Origin: Apostichopus japonicus
Lineage: Eukaryota; Echinodermata; Holothuroidea; Aspidochirotida; Stichopodidae
Length of the DNA: 64,000 bases
Direction of reading: 5' to 3'
Assembly: GCF_037975245.1 (NCBI RefSeq)
Contig: NC_092577.1
Span: forward strand, 8,029,001 to 8,093,000
Shown here: positions 1 to 15,781 of the stretch, piece after piece
Layout: each line of letters opens with the position of its first letter
Position numbering within the stretch: position 1 is the stretch's first letter
Program-made: the position numbers and the translations under genes
The notes under the pieces: model-generated
What the model saw: the letters and a program-made list of their open reading frames with translations, nothing else
Database searches by the model: none
Told to the model about the DNA's origin: nothing

Positions 1-3000
1 ATTCATGGCTAGGCTGTACGCTAATGATACACACTTATATTTAAGAGTGTGAGTGACGGGTGCAAAACATGGTATATTGCTTAATAGACAGTTGTCGATG
101 GCCTCTGACATGTAGAAAGATATGTACTTTTACAAATAACTTTTGTAATGTTTTGTGTGTCTTTCGTCTTCTTCTTTTTGGTGACGATTTGGTGTTTTTG
201 TGGCAAGAAGAAATAAGAGTGTTTATATTTTCTTTTTGGAAATCCGAAAGTTTGCCATGTCTCGTACAAAATGTCCCAAACATGGTCGGAGGTATAATGT
301 TTTTGCGAAACACATTATTCCTCTATATAATTCGCTTAACTTAAACCAGACATACATACATAAAAGAACTTACTTTTATTATGTCCTTTCAATAAACTTA
401 AAATGTCTCCAAATTACCATTAATCAATGACAATATTTTTAAAGTCGTCGGTTTTACATTGCTATAACATGAGCTTGACTTTATACATTAGTACCAATTT
501 TGTTATACTATGCTCCATTGTAATCCACAATAAACTTATTATCGGAGAGACCACGCTTATGTTTTCATTGAAAGTTCTTTTTCACGCAAAAGCAGTATAC
601 AATGATATATAATGTTGATAACCATACAAATAAATTATTTGGACATCAAAAGAGTTATTCTTCAGCTATTAGAAATGTGCGTTCGTTGCCAATCCCCCCC
701 CCCCACCCCTACTCACCGCCGTCATTTAGTCTGTGGTAGTGTAAGTATGTAGCCTGTGGTTTATGACTTACTGTCTTTAAAGTAATTAAGTAAACGAGTG
801 CACTTACATAAGGAGGCGGTTAACGGGACAGTGGTTTGACGACCCTTCTATAGTGTCACGAATTTATCAAGAAATATCCAAAAATAATCAAATAGGTACA
901 AACTTCATCCAGGAAAGAAGAATTCGGAAGCAAAGACTATACAGTATGCCGATAATATGACGTCAAACTGATACAAATGAAAGCTATATACAATCCTCTT
1001 CCACCAGCAGTCACGTTCTTAATCCTAAAGCGCTGCATATTCTTTTAGTCTTAGTGATGAGCTTACAACGGCCGTCATTATATTGAGTTACGTAAAAGAA
1101 ATAGAACCAAAGGTACAAGCGACAAGACTTCGAACGAATTTTTTGTAGATTTACAACGCTATGAAAAAACGGCCGACTTACTTTGCTTGATGCACCATGG
1201 GTTAAAAATATAACAATAATAATATAATATTAAATGAAGAAAATTAAATTAATTAATCGTAACATGAATTAAATCATTTAAACTGCTATCATCATCGAAC
1301 GGGAAATAAACGTTCGAAAATTATCACTGTCAACTAAAATAAGTGGTTACAAGCCTTTGTATGCATATGCTGGAATACGGGAACTTAACGACGCGCAGAT
1401 CTGTATGTTGTGTTTATAGATAGCAATGATGTAACTCTGGGGATAAGGATCTCTCTGATTTTGATTTACAGCTTAGCTTGATATTTCAACAAGTTCCTAA
1501 TATCGATAGTTCGATCATATTACACTATAATAGCAATGCTTTAGATTTGCGCATGCGAAATGGTTGTTGTTTAATCCCAGTACATGGATTAAAATATTTC
1601 ATAAAATATTGGATGATGGAACTAAAGAATAAAAACTGGTAATTTACATTTTCACCATGACAGCAATTTATATTTAAATGATGTAATAATCAATTCTGAT
1701 CATTAAATGTAATTTAGAAGGTTGGTCAAGAAAAGATAAAAAGGAAAAGCAGTAAAGACTACATCACGTGGTGCTTTAAACATTTCAAATGAAAATTAAC
1801 GTCACCAAAAAAAAAATTGTGCTTGCCTGGACATTATACTTTCATGGAGACATTTTTTTATTAGTATTGTTTATAGTAAAGAAGCTAATTACACTGAGCT
1901 TTAATCTTAAGGTACTACAACGCCGTTGAATTACGCAAAACAATGAATTAATTTATTGCATTAGCGTGACATAGTTCGTTTGATACTTAGTTAAAATCGG
2001 TTGTAATAACGAGTTAGGTTTGGCTCTGATTTAGATTCCAAGAAACGATTTTCTTCTGGAAATGATGACTAATTTACTTTAATTACGAAAAAGGAATGAG
2101 TCACATGTGAATGTGAATTCGTTCTGGTTTCTGCGTATTCAACACAAATGATAGACAATGACTGCACTAAATTATTCCGCCTCTATCAAGAAAGTGAAGG
2201 ACTATTGTCTTACCTAATTCACCTTGTTCTAATTTTTCCTTTTGGGCTTAAGTGGTGATTGACCATCGGAGGATGTTCAAAACATCATTTTTAACCATAA
2301 CATTAATAATACAATTACTTGTTAAGCCGATATTTAAATTTATATATTTATCCAAATTGATGATAATAAAGGTCGTTCAAAGTTGCTTCTTTTATTAAGA
2401 AAATAATGGGCTAGTTAAAGTTAATTAATTCGGTACAGTGTTTCTAGTTGTTGATGTGACAATAACCTAAGTCTTGGATAAATGAACTATTGCTATTGTT
2501 TAAACTAATACCGTTTATTCCAGATTAGAAATATTAACAAAGAGTTTCATCGGAATGTGTACTCACATGAGATGACGGGAGGTCAACGGGACAATACTTT
2601 GACATCCAATATCATCTGTTAATCTCCAGACACTTTCGGGAAGTCAGGAAGGTAAAATTACGTACGAACTTCACCATCTGAAAAGAACTAACGACATGCT
2701 ATAGTGTATCCCGTTATAAAAACAAAGTGATCCTCTCAAAAAATTAAATCCACCTTCATAAGGAATCATTTTCTCAGCCCTCGAAAAAATGTATAGGTCT
2801 CTGAAAACTATTGATCCTGAATTCTTGGTACATAACTTTGGGTTACAAAATCATTGCGAAATAATCACAAGGTAATATCCTGGGATATTGATCCAACGAA
2901 AAATGTATTGCACACACATTTACATGGATGAAGACTACGATGAGAAGGTTGCAGTGTCTTTAAATTGATGCCTTTGAAGTAAAACAATATTATTTAACTA

Positions 3001-6000
3001 AATAGTTACACTATCACCTTCAGTCCCCGTACGTCCAATTGCTATTGTATGGAGTTTATGCACTAGCAACGCGCCCATTCAAGCTATTTTTATGCAATAC
3101 TGTATGACTAACAGAACATCTGTCCCTGTAATGTTCACAAAGCTAAAGCCACCTGCGTTGTTCTTCTTATTCAGAATGGAGTTTACTCGTATTGTTATGC
3201 TAATCTTACCGGATGTTTCCTCGCATGTCAACATTATTCCTGAATCACGTGTATTGTAAAGCAAAATACACACTAATGATATATTCTAGTTTCACTCTGT
3301 CGGGAAAAAAATTGGATTATTGCTCAATACCGGTCCTGTTTTGAACCGGTACTCCAGGTTTTACAACTGAAAATGAAAGCTTACCGGAAATAAATTGGAT
3401 TTTGATTACAAATCCGACCGATAATTCGGTTAAATAATCGAAGTTTAGCATTGTCAATGAAGATTTTTTTTTTTTGACAGATAATGCAAGTTTGTCGTTC
3501 AAAGTGATGGATTAAGGACCGATCGACCTAGAATTTTTTTTAATTTATATATGCCAAATATCCATAACGAGCAATATCTTGATCGTCGTCCTGTTTTTAA
3601 ATTCTGTACATAAAAACACAAGTTTATTCTTTTACTCCTAGCATAACTATATCATTTAAACTAATGTACTAGACAGTTAGCCCTGTAAATGTATAATTGT
3701 ATTCACAACCTATATACCACACCAAATCGGTTATAAAAACGAGCCCAACCCCCACCCCCTCCTTTGCGATGAATGGGCAAAGCTTTAACGGTTGTAAGCT
3801 GTGTATTACCCTGGTTCCACCTTTGTTTCTCTTGATGTTTAATATCTATATCATTATGTTCTTGGAGTATTCATTTCTGTGAACATCAACAACTAACGAA
3901 CGTCAGGGCGGCCCTTCCAATCTCAAATAAACATGGATGATCTAAATAATACTACAACGTAAGTCTATCCTGACCGTACTCCACAGTCTTCATCTTACGA
4001 TACCTTTGCTATAAGCAGAAGAAAGTTGTGCCCTTCCCCAGTGAGTCGAAAACTTTATTGTTCTCGTACGCTTTATTCAAAGAGTAATGATAACTATGAG
4101 GCGATCAAGGCTTACATTGTTAAGGCCACTACAGAGATATGGTTCAATTTGAATGCAACATGTTTTTAAGTGCATTTTTAGATTGGATGGACCTCTTTCG
4201 TTCTAGGCTAAGTAGATTATTCTTTGTTTATTTAAAACAAATACTTAGATTGATTTAGATAAATAGGTTATTTGCTTCAGGAATACCGCAGTCAAGTTGT
4301 TCGCTGAAATTGTAAGGTGCTCAAACTAACAGTAAATTAAAGTTTGGGTGTTTGTAGTTTATCTTTAGTTCTTCAAAGGGTTAATTAGATAGACAAATAT
4401 CTGGGTGACGACAGGTTGCAAGCTTTAGTAACTTAATTGATAACTCTCATTAACCGACTAAAAAACAAGATACCTTGATTTGATTACTTGCAATCTAATT
4501 TTGAATATACTCTGACGATTTTGGTAACATTCTTTTTAAGTCGTAATACGGCTGCTTCATGGTTTACAAAGAGAGGAACAATTTCTTTTAATCACAGTTG
4601 TGTAAAGTAACGTTTTCTTAAGAGTAAGTTCAGGTAAATTATGATATCAGTACACGATGTAATAAAACATGCAGATAGAAGGCTTGTAAACGAAGAAGTA
4701 AAAATTTACACTAAATTTGATTCAGATAACATAAATGTATTTTATCCTGTATTATTAGTTCAAACAGTTTATTTCTTATCAGTAGGTGTACGGACACAGC
4801 CACACGGTTATATTGGTTGATATTATAATTATAGGAGTTAACGTTACATGGCTTGGCTAGGGAGACGAAAAAAATGTTACAAATAAACACAAAAGTACAA
4901 TTTAAAGCGTTGTTAAACGTTAAATTATTTTCACCCATAACCAAACCAAACATGATCAGGTTAAACATCTCTCCGGTCACAGAAGCATTTAACACCCATG
5001 CCGTTCCTGCCTCACCCTCGAAATGGATCAACTAACTGCTTGCGTTAAATTTCTTCTTGTTAAACAATGTTTCCCGCCAACTCCCAAAAGAGCGGTAAAA
5101 TATACTTTTCATATACGTTGGCATTATTTTATTTTTGTTTATAGTAAGATATTGAACCGAATGTAGCCAACTACTACAGGTAAATAATGGAAGTTAACCA
5201 CACCAATACATCCACCCCCCTCCATTCCCCCTTCCCTTCACTTCAATCTCCACGTGAAATATATGTGGTGTTGCATACCTTACACACCAACACGTGATCA
5301 TGACGTCATATATGCTAATGATTCAAAATTCTCAACCCCCATCCACTTCCCAGCCAATCAACTAAGTTTCACTTATGCTTAACTTGAGCTTAAGTTCGTG
5401 CTATTCATTTACGTGTTTATTATCAGTAGGTGGTCTTATTAAACACTGACGTAAAATAAGATCAGCCAGTTTTCCAGTCAAATGTTCTCGTTATTCAACC
5501 AAATACTCCTAACTTCGTGCAAATAGAGAGAGCCCTTCGTGTTGTCAATCTTGAACTTTGATGTGTTTTCTGTTGTATTTGTTGATGAATTTAATGATTA
5601 TTAGCAGTACGTTGACTGATTCAACACATACAATATTAACTATAGGAAAAATGATTACCCTATCATTGAACTTTGTATCAATCTGAAACTATCGCTTGCT
5701 TAGGATTAATTGCCACAATCTGTCAGCTGGCGGTTTACCATGAACCGCGCTGTTAGCGAAGATATATCTCATGCACTGTAGACCACAAAGTCACACCATG
5801 AAGGATAAAATAAGGATAAAAAAGGAAATAGGATAAAATTTACTCAGTCATAAATATGAAACGATACAGAATCATACATTAAGTTCTGCTTTTGAATTAG
5901 AGATAAAAACAAGTCTTTGGAGCAGCTAAACAGTTCTAAGCATATTCCAGTTTGGTTTGAATTACATCAAATTATATTTGAACTTACGTAACTATAGGCA

Positions 6001-7740
6001 AGAATCATACCTAGTTTATACATATTATCTACCGGTTTCACTACATTTCTGTCGAAGGTCATCTGAGGTCAAGCGACACCAACACTTGTTTGTAGAAAAA
6101 AATGAGATGAACTTGAAGAGAAAGTTTAAATTTAAGGCACACAGAAGGATAGCGACACTTTTATCAGGAGAAGAAGAATTTCTTTATTTCATCCGCAAAT
6201 TTACCAGCCTCATCTGTTTTGAGAGTTACTGGGTAGCCATAACTTTCTTTGTGATCTTGATACAGACCAGAACAAGTTAGTACATAGACTACATGTTACA
6301 TAAAGATAACACTGTGGACAATATTTATCTGATTAGTTTCTTTTATTGCTTCCATTGATATTACAATATCAATACATAACTGTAATTTTGTTATATGATG
6401 CTACGATATGAGCTATTGATATAGGAACAGATAAATGGGATGAATAGGCTGTAATTGTATCACAATGAGAGACCAGGATCGCCTCAAATGGAACAAGTGT
6501 GTTTGGTTGCAAAATTATATATTTGTACAAGCATACAGAAATATGGAAGATACCAAGAACAATTACAATTATTTCCATGGAAATATCTAATATCATAAAC
6601 AGATACTGCAACGCAGTGATTTCTTCCACATGTATTTGTTAATTTGTGTTTGTATAGTTATGTAAATATTGAATTTTGCGGGACAGAGCTTGGGTTATAT
6701 TGGTATTCATAATATCCAATTGCGTTAAAGCAAATACGACAAAAACTGAATAACAATGAAGAGATCATGAATATTCATGTATCATCAACCAGCACCATTA
6801 ATAAAGTGAAGCAAAATAACGATGCATGAAGAATGAAAGATATGTATGGAGAGCCGATGATTGCATTTAAGGTTCATGTTAAATATACAGGACATTATCT
6901 TCGTTACTATCATGTTAAAATCTTACTATTATACGTCAAAGTCACGTGTTCCTATTGTCTTCGGGGAACATCATTAGAGATCATAATAATGGAACGAAGA
7001 ACTGGATTAAAAAAACAATACATGTCATTGTTATTAATTAATGTCTAAGACAATGTTTTAGTATGATTTTGAGTACCACAATCAATGGTGTAGTGGTAGA
7101 CAGCCAGTCATTGTTAGTATTATAACATTTAACAGTATTCTTCTAATATTCACTGTATGACGCGTGAGTAATATCAAAGATTAATTCATGATAAAGATAT
7201 AGGAGGAACGAAATAAAGCAACTAAATCTTGAAAGAAAGTAAAATTAAGAAATGGTTGAAGTAGAATGAAATCTAACAATTAATGACTAAATATAACAAT
7301 AATTAGAGCAAGTATTAGATGTAGTCTTAGAATTGTTATAAATCGAAGGAAAATGTCGGAGTATAAAGAAATAAAGATGATCTAAAATAAAATGAAACCA
7401 GTAGAATCATTTATAAGGTGAATTAAAATAACAATGAAAGAATAACATGAAGAGTATATACTATACAGAGCCGATGTTTGTATGTAAGGATTAATTGATA
7501 TATACATAATATTATCAGCTTTACTAAGAAAAAATTATGTCGTGCTAAAACAATAACTGTTTAACGTTCTACTTATATACCTTATTAAAGAAGACTGGTA
7601 ATGTAGCAATTAATGAAGACAAACTATAAAATTTCAATAGTTTTTCAAATCTACAAGTCTTGTACCTAACGAATATTCCAGAATCGATATCTCCAAAATA
7701 AAAAATGCGTCAGTGACCTAAAGTGACTTTCCCATTGATT
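1..7740. other. AT-rich non-coding stretch, no gene seen
   Basis: No open frame here looks like a real exon. The longest frames are low-complexity or lack flanking splice signals. Two minus-strand hydrophobic frames (near 4711-5031 and 6369-6629) were considered and rejected. The stretch contains a short poly-C tract near 696 and many A/T runs, consistent with intron or intergenic DNA. Confidence 0.6.
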
Positions 7741-10395
7741 GCTTACCTATCACATCATATTAAAATGATCGAAAGCTTACCTATCACATAATATTAAAAT
7801 GATCGATAGCTTACCTATCATATAATATTTAAATGATCGAGAGCTTACGTATCACATAATATTAAATATGATAGATAGCTTACCAATCACATCATATTAA
7901 AATGATCGATAGCTTATCTATCACATAATATTAACATGATACATAGCTTACCTATCACATAATATTAAATATGATCGATAGCTTACCTATCACATAATAT
8001 TAAAATGATCGTTAGCATGATCGTTAGCTTTCCCTATCATACAATATTAAAATGATCGATAGCTTACCTATCATATAATATTTAAATGATCGAGAGCTTA
8101 CGTATCACATAATATTAAATATGATCGATAGCTTACCTATCACATCATATTAAAATGATCGAGAGCTTATCTATCACATAATATTAACATGATACATAGC
8201 TTACCTATCACATAATATTAAATATGATCGATAGCTTACCTATCACATAATATTAAAATGATCGTTAGCATGATCGTTAGCTTTCCCTATCATACAATAT
8301 TAAAATGATCGATAGCTTACCTATCATATAATATTTAAATGATCGAGAGCTTACGTATCACATAATATTAAATATGATCGATAGCTTACCTATCACATCA
8401 TATTAAAATGATCGAGAGCTTACCTATCACATAATATTAAAGTGATCGATAGCTTACCTATCACATAATATGACAATGATCGATAGCTTACCTATCATAT
8501 AATATTAAATATGATCGATAGCTTTCTTATCACATAATATTAAAATGATCGATAGCTTACCTATCACATAATATTAAATATGATCGATAGCTTACCTATC
8601 ACATAATATTAAAGTGATCGATAGCTTACCTATCACATAATATGACAATGATCGATAGCTTACCTATCATATAATATTAAATATGATCGATAGCTTACCT
8701 ATCACATAATATTAAAGTGATCGATAGCTTACCTATCACATAATATGGCAATGATCGATAGCTTACGTATCACATAATATGACAATGATCGATAGTTTAC
8801 CTATCACATTATATTAAATATGATCGATAGCTTACCTATCACATAATATTAAAGTGATCGATAGCTTACCTATCACATAATATGACAATGATCGATAGCT
8901 TACCTATCATATAATATTAAATATGATCGATAGCTTACTTATCACATAATATTAAAATGATCGATAGCTTACCTATCACATAATATTAAAATGATCGATA
9001 GCTTACTTATCACATAATATGGCAATGATCGATAGCTTACGTATCACATAATATGACAATGATCGATAGTTTACCTATCACATTATATTAAATATGATCG
9101 ATAGCTTACCTATCACATAATATTAAAGTGATCGATAGCTTACCTATCACATAATATGACAATGATCGATAGCTTACCTATCATATAATATTAAATATGA
9201 TCGATAGCTTACCTATCACATAATATTAAAGTGATCGATAGCTTACCTATCACATAATATGGCAATGATCGAAAGCTTACGTATCACATAATATGACAAT
9301 GATCGATAGTTTACCTATCACATTATATTAAATATGATCTATAGCTTACCTATCACATAATATTAAAGTGATCGATAGCTTACCTATCACATAATATGAC
9401 AATGATCGATAGCTTACCTATCATAAATATTAAAAAGATCGACAGCTTACTTATTACATAATATTATAATGTTCGATAGCTCACCTATCACATAATATTA
9501 AAATGATCGATAGCTTACGTATCACATAATATGACAATGATCGATAGTTTACCTATCACATTATATTAAATATGATCGATAGCTTACCTATCACATAATA
9601 TTAAAGTGATCGATAGCTTACCTATCACATAATATGACAATGATCGATAGCTTACCTATCATATAATATTAAATATGATCGATAGCTTACTTATCACATA
9701 ATATTAAAATGATCGATAGCTTACCTATCACATAATATTAAAATGATCGATAGCTTACCTATCACATAATATGGCAATGATCGATAGCTTACGTATCACA
9801 TAATATGACAATGATCGATAGTTTACCTATCACATTATATTAAATATGATCGATAGCTTACCTATCACATAATAATAAAGTGATCGATAGCTTACCTATC
9901 ACATAATATGACAATGATCGATAGCTTACCTATCATATAATATTAAATATGATCGATAGCTTACCTATCACATAATATTAAAGTGATCGATAGCTTACCT
10001 ATCACATAATATGGCAATGATCGAAAGCTTACGTATCACATAATATGACAATGATCGATAGTTTACCTATCACATTATATTAAATATGATCTATAGCTTA
10101 TACCTATCACATAATATTAAAGTGATCGATAGCTTACCTATCACATAATATGACAATGATCGATAGCTTACCTATCATAAATATTAAAAAGATCGACAGC
10201 TTACTTATTAGATAATATTATAATGTTCGATAGCTCACCTATCACATAATATTAAAATGATCGATAGCTTACCTATCATATAATATTACAATGATCGATA
10301 GCTTACCTATCACGTAATATTAAAATATTCGATAGCTTACCTATCATGTAATATTACAATGACCGATAGCTTAACAATCATGTAATATTAAATGA
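7741..10395. repeat. 34-bp satellite array with higher-order structure
   Basis: About 2.65 kb of head-to-tail units of roughly 34 bp (some 36), near 78 copies. Each unit contains GCTTACCTATCACATAATAT followed by an ATGATCGATA block. Variants (TTAAAATG, TTAAATATG, TTAAAGTG, GACAATG, GGCAATG) recur in a fixed order, giving longer periods. The marker GTTAGCATGATCGTTAGC recurs 252 bp apart near 8011 and 8263. The marker GTTTACCTATCACATTATAT recurs near 8795, 9069, 9309, 9547, 9821 and 10061, spaced 274, 240, 238, 274 and 240 bp. The core ATCGAT is palindromic. The array decays at its right edge near 10330-10395. Confidence 0.95.
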
Positions 10396-13300
10396 TCGTT
10401 GTGATTGATTCTCCTTTATTCTCACAAACAAATAGAAACTTTAAGTGATGCAGTAAAAAAAAAAACTTGAAAGAAATAATACAATTGAAAACTTAAAAAC
10501 ACAGAGAATGTATCATTGTATTTAATGTTTACTTAAAAATGTACAAAACATTTTCAGCGTTATTATATTCATCTTGTTAAATTATGTAAGCTCATTTGAT
10601 GGTTTCTTGTCCTGACAGCGAAGGCTTTATTTAGGACTATAATAACAACGGAGGGCATCAGAAGACAAGGGTGGGTTGGGGGGGGGGGGTATGAGCACCT
10701 CTAAAATTATATTGCTTGGTTTTGAATAATGCAACATTATGGTATCTAGCCAAGCATTGTCTCGTGGACGATATTTAACAAATTTAACAATAATATAGTC
10801 TCAACCATCTCAAATTATTACGCACCGATTACGTCATATATTTTTTTAACATTCTGGTCAAAATGTGTAATGAAAAAGGGAAAAATGGATAAAGAGAAGT
10901 AAAATGAAAAGAAAACGTTTCTACTTGTTACAAATCGTTATACAGCTTATATTGAATCATGACATCATAGCCTGCTATAGGCCAATATACATTTTCTGAA
11001 ACATCGCGAGTGAAAGCATCCCTGTCAGAACTGTTTACTGTTTAATGAAATGTGAGTCAAGAGATTATTGAAAATAAAATTAAAATAATCTGTTTTTAGA
11101 AAGAACAATACAAGGAACAGACAATTGCTATTGTTGGTGATTATTTCACATTCATATATATGTATAGAGTGAAGACACATGAATTATAATAAGTATACAA
11201 TCACATGTGAAACATGATATAACTTGATTGTTTGTTGGACGTTGAACCGTTATACGGATACGTTTAGTGATGAACCATAACTAAGGTAGTGATGCACACG
11301 ATATATATGTCATTGTCACTGCCCTTGGTAGTTCCAATGTGTTGTAATTCACTCTGTATTCAATAACAAGGGTTAGGTTTCAATGACGTTTTTGTTTGAA
11401 GCCAATTAGCAAATATTAATGTTACTCACAAACTAAGGGCATCAACCCGACCCCCCCCCCCCCCTCCTCTCTCTCTCATATAACCTACATCCATTGTAAC
11501 ACTGCGGACATCTAACCAATTTGCCCCATATTCAGTACACTTGATGTGGTGATAATTTCATTCAAAATCCGTTGAAACATTTTGGAAAGCTCTTTTCAGG
11601 AATTGAATAATGTACAAGTGAAAAAGAACACGTGACACAAAAGAAATGTCGTGTAAATGACAGTAAAAGCATTGTTGATGTTTTAAGTATGTGTTCACAT
11701 TATTTTAACTTTCTACTAAATTGGGAACAAAAACTAGACATGTATGGGTATAAAAGTAATATATTTCGTGAATTAAAGTAACGTATGTTTGCTTAAACTG
11801 TGTGTGTGTGTGCAGGGCTGTGTATGTTTTGCACACTGTCTGAGTAAAAGTCATTATTATAAGTAACATACCATCCACTCATAATCAATTCATTCTGCAA
11901 TGTACTTTCTATTATAGGTCAGGTACATGACTAAATCCCATCCATCAGTACATATAGTCCTACTGCAGGAATAAGTGAATTGATGACGAAACAATCGTGC
12001 CGTGCGTTATATGCAAATGTGTCATACTGAAATTCAAATTGGAGGGTCTTGTTGACATCTTGAAGTGTTATTAGTATCAGACAACCTTCCAAAATAAATA
12101 AAAAAGTTAAGGTGTTTGTTACTTCGTCCTTTCAAAGTTGATACTAAAGTGATTTGATGACGTCATCTTGATGTTGGCGACTGCCAGGCGATGCTCAAAT
12201 TCTCCTACATCATTCCGCCGAGCTGCAATATAGATAAATGTCACGTGATGTAGGTTAAATCGATATCATTACAAATTCATCTTCAAACTCGCTAACAAAG
12301 GCATTTAATCGGAGTAAACATTCCGGTACATTATATTAAATATACAAAACTGTTAGTAACAAACACATATATGATCTTTGTAACGTTGATTGATACTTAG
12401 GGACAAATACGAATTGTTCAATTAGTACATAGTTATTAGCATATTGTATGCATAACGATTGAGTATAGTAGAACTAATGCACTATGGAGAATGCGGCTTG
12501 GAAGCAGTGCGCCACCAAATCAGTACAACAGCAAAGAAACAGGGAAATATCTAAGAATAATGTAATCAGTTGCATGCAATACTTCGCGTCCATAATAGAT
12601 AGTAGACCCTTTGACCCCTGACCCCATCACCCCACCCCCTGACCCCTATCGATTCAAGAGTGTCTGACATTATTACCTCTGTTTCATATATACTGTAGCC
12701 ATGTCTAATGATGTAGCAGACACCAATCGCTACATCACTATACCAACATAGTATGATGCCATATAAGGTTTTACTTTCTCTCGTAATATATAATAATTAT
12801 ATTATTAACTAATAGCCTTATTATATAACCTAATTGTATAATGAATTGTGACTTTAAATAACGTGGATGCAGAAATGACTTTGCAAATGAAGTCCGTAGT
12901 GTGTGTAACAAAATAACCTCTATCTTTACAACAGACCATTGAATTCGTTATCTGTTTTAAATGTACCGTTAATACACTACCATTTCTTTATTACTCTTTC
13001 CTTGATCCTCAGCTGAACATTTCAAGGATAAAAGTCCCTGAATAATGCATCGAATCACCTAGCCCAGACTCAACTCTCTTCTTATTTACAGATTGAAATG
13101 ATGTTTCACGTCCCTAGAAGTCGCGTTACCGTATTGAAATCAGATAATTTTCCTCATTAGTGTTTCTTATAATTACAACTTTTGTTTACATTTGCATTAA
13201 ATGGAGAAAACTTATGCGTGATTTGCGGTTGGAATACAAGATCAACAAGCACTAGATCCCAATATAACTGTTTCAGCGATATTACGGATGGTCGCTGATA

Positions 13301-14755
13301 AGCAATACATCTACTAGAAATGAAGGTTATATATTCGCCAAAATTTGTCAACTTTGTTATTGCTTATATCGACATAACTTCAAAGACAAAATGCGGAAGG
13401 TACATTGCATCTAAAATTGAATGATGTTGACTTACAGTTCCTGCTTCCTCTACGTTTTCAATCAAATCCTGCAGTCTTTTACGTACTCTGTAGAGTGATA
13501 GGAAACACTATTAGCAGTTCAGTGAGCAATTCTGTTACAAAGTTAATGTTTAAGAAGTGACACTATATACATATGTGGCTCATTAATGATAGTGGCTGGA
13601 CTACTAATTCTACCACGCAGACTCTTAACTTTAGATCAGTTCCTCAGATGCAATACAAACATCGATGGGAAACCTGCGAGCTTAATGACCCTAAATGAAA
13701 ACTTTACAATTCATTATAGATTGGAAATGACAGATATCATCAAAGGGTCCTCTGTTGTCTGTATAAAATTAACAGAACATATTTGGAAACATAAATTATA
13801 ATTTTATAAAACAATGGATCAATATATAAAATTCGACCTGCACTGAGGAGCATATATCATCACCAATGTAACTTTAAAGGAGCGTTCAATAGATGTAGCA
13901 CTTTTTAAAGGTGAATATCTTGAAAACAGAACAGTGATTGGAACGTTACTAGCTCAGATTTGTCAATTTATATTTAACTAAAACGTATCAAGACTTAAAT
14001 CCTGTCTAAAGAAAATATTTTATAGTTTATACCATTATGTTATAAGTTATATAAAAAAAAACAAGAAATTGTTGTTATTCGACCCCTTGTTCACCCCCCC
14101 CCCTCACCCCTCATTATCTACCATGACTTCAACATTCATATTAGGAGTGCTCAAAGCATCACTGTAACCTTCTTTCTCTTGCTAAGTTTGGAAATGTCTA
14201 ACATAGAAATTGATCAACCTGAGGCACTGTCATTATATATTAAGGAAATAAAAGTTAGTTAAATTAAGGAAATAATCATTTTCTCGGCTCTAAAGATTTT
14301 CGTCGCCCGGACAGTTTTAGTTAGCGTTAGTCACACACATATATCAAATTAATATTTCAAAACTGTCGAATCTTGCTCCATTACTCGAAGGAATGAATAC
14401 TTGACTATTACAAAGTAAAAGCGCATTCACAGATTTTGCATAACATGATGCAGAAAAGTGTTCAAATTCTACAAATAAATGATACTTTCAACAATATTGT
14501 CAAAGTCATGGAAATTTATAACCACGTATTCTAGAACACTTTATATCACGTGAAATCAACCCATATGCGATCAAAAATTATATCTGTATTCCCTACCTTT
14601 CGAACTACATTGCCATCGCCGTCACATCTCTGAAACGAAGAGAATTATATATAACTGTTAGTTGATGAAAAGATATTTAATAAAGAATTACGCAACGTTA
14701 AATTTGACACCAAATTAAATTTTAAAAAGTATATTTGACCTCCCAGTAATTGATG
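10396..14755. other. non-coding stretch, no gene seen
   Basis: No credible exon in either strand. It contains homopolymer C or G tracts near 10677, 11449 and 14094, a short (GT)n near 11797, and a CGCCCGGACAG word near 14304 that resembles the motif clustered around 34171-34266. Confidence 0.6.
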
Positions 14756-15540
14756 TTTGATATCCATACATACACATTAAACATTAAGTATTGAGATGTA
14801 CATTCAATGCATGAGATATCCATACATACATATTAAACATGTAGTATTGAGATGTACAGTCAATGCATGAGAAATCCATACATACACGTGAAACATGTAG
14901 TATTCAGTGTACGGACAATGCATGAAATATCCATACATACACGTTAAATATGTAATATTCAGTGTAGAGTCAATTCATGAGATATATATTCATACACTTT
15001 AAACTTATAGTATGGAGTGTACAGTCAATGCATGAGATATCCATACATACACGTAAAACACGCAGAATTCAATGAACAGTCAATGCATGAGATATCAATA
15101 CATACACATATTACATGCAGTATTCAGTGTACAGTCAATGCATGAGATATCCATACATACACATAAAACATGCAGTATTCAATGAACAGTCAATGCATGA
15201 GATATCCATACATACACGTAAAACACGCAGAATTCAATGAACAGTCAATGCATGAGATATCAATACATACACATATTACATGCAGTATTCAGTGTACAGT
15301 CAATGCATGAGATATCCATACATACACATAAAACATGTAGTATTCAGTGTACAGTCAATGCATGAGATATCCATACATACACGTAAAAAATGTAGTATTC
15401 AATGAACAGTCAATGCATGAGATATCAATACATACACATAAAACATGCAGTATTCAATGAACAGTCAATGCATGAGATATCCATACATACACGTTAAATA
15501 AACATGCAGTATTCAGTGTAGAGTCAATGCATGAGATATC
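14756..15540. repeat. 55-bp minisatellite
   Basis: About 14 tandem units of roughly 55-58 bp. Units share CATGAGATATCCATACATAC, then a variable ACAT/ACGT block, then a CAGTATTCAGTGTACAGTCAATG-type end. Two blocks of several units (near 15005-15150 and 15190-15300) are nearly identical to each other, pointing to recent unit-cassette duplication. A poly-C tract ends the array near 15551-15565. Confidence 0.93.
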
Positions 15541-15704
15541 CCCTCAATACCCCCCCCCCCCCCCCAACTTCTCTTCATCGACATAGATGACACACCCTTA
15601 ATGTTCTTTTTGCGCTCATGTCATTAGTTTAGGAATAGCTTAGGAATAATAAGTATGAGATATTCAGTGCAAAACACGTTGATCCAGCTTCATAGCTTAA
15701 GAAA

Positions 15705-15717
15705 TAATATATATATA

Positions 15718-15776
<59 letters not shown>
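15705..15776. repeat. (TA)n microsatellite
   Basis: A nearly perfect TA dinucleotide tract of about 70 bp with one TTTA interruption. Open frames across it encode only Ile-Tyr repeats and are not genes. Confidence 0.97.

Positions 15777-15781
<5 letters not shown>

Noticed and set aside
4711-5031. Minus-strand hydrophobic frame resembling a membrane segment
   Set aside because: Weak splice context, no family resemblance, and AT-rich DNA readily yields hydrophobic frames.
6369-6629. Minus-strand hydrophobic frame with a GCAG before its middle
   Set aside because: No donor of good quality, no homologous copy and no domain, so not distinguishable from noise.
7741-10395. CRISPR-like array of regularly spaced units
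   Set aside because: The whole unit repeats without unique spacers, and the sequence context is eukaryotic, so this is a satellite.
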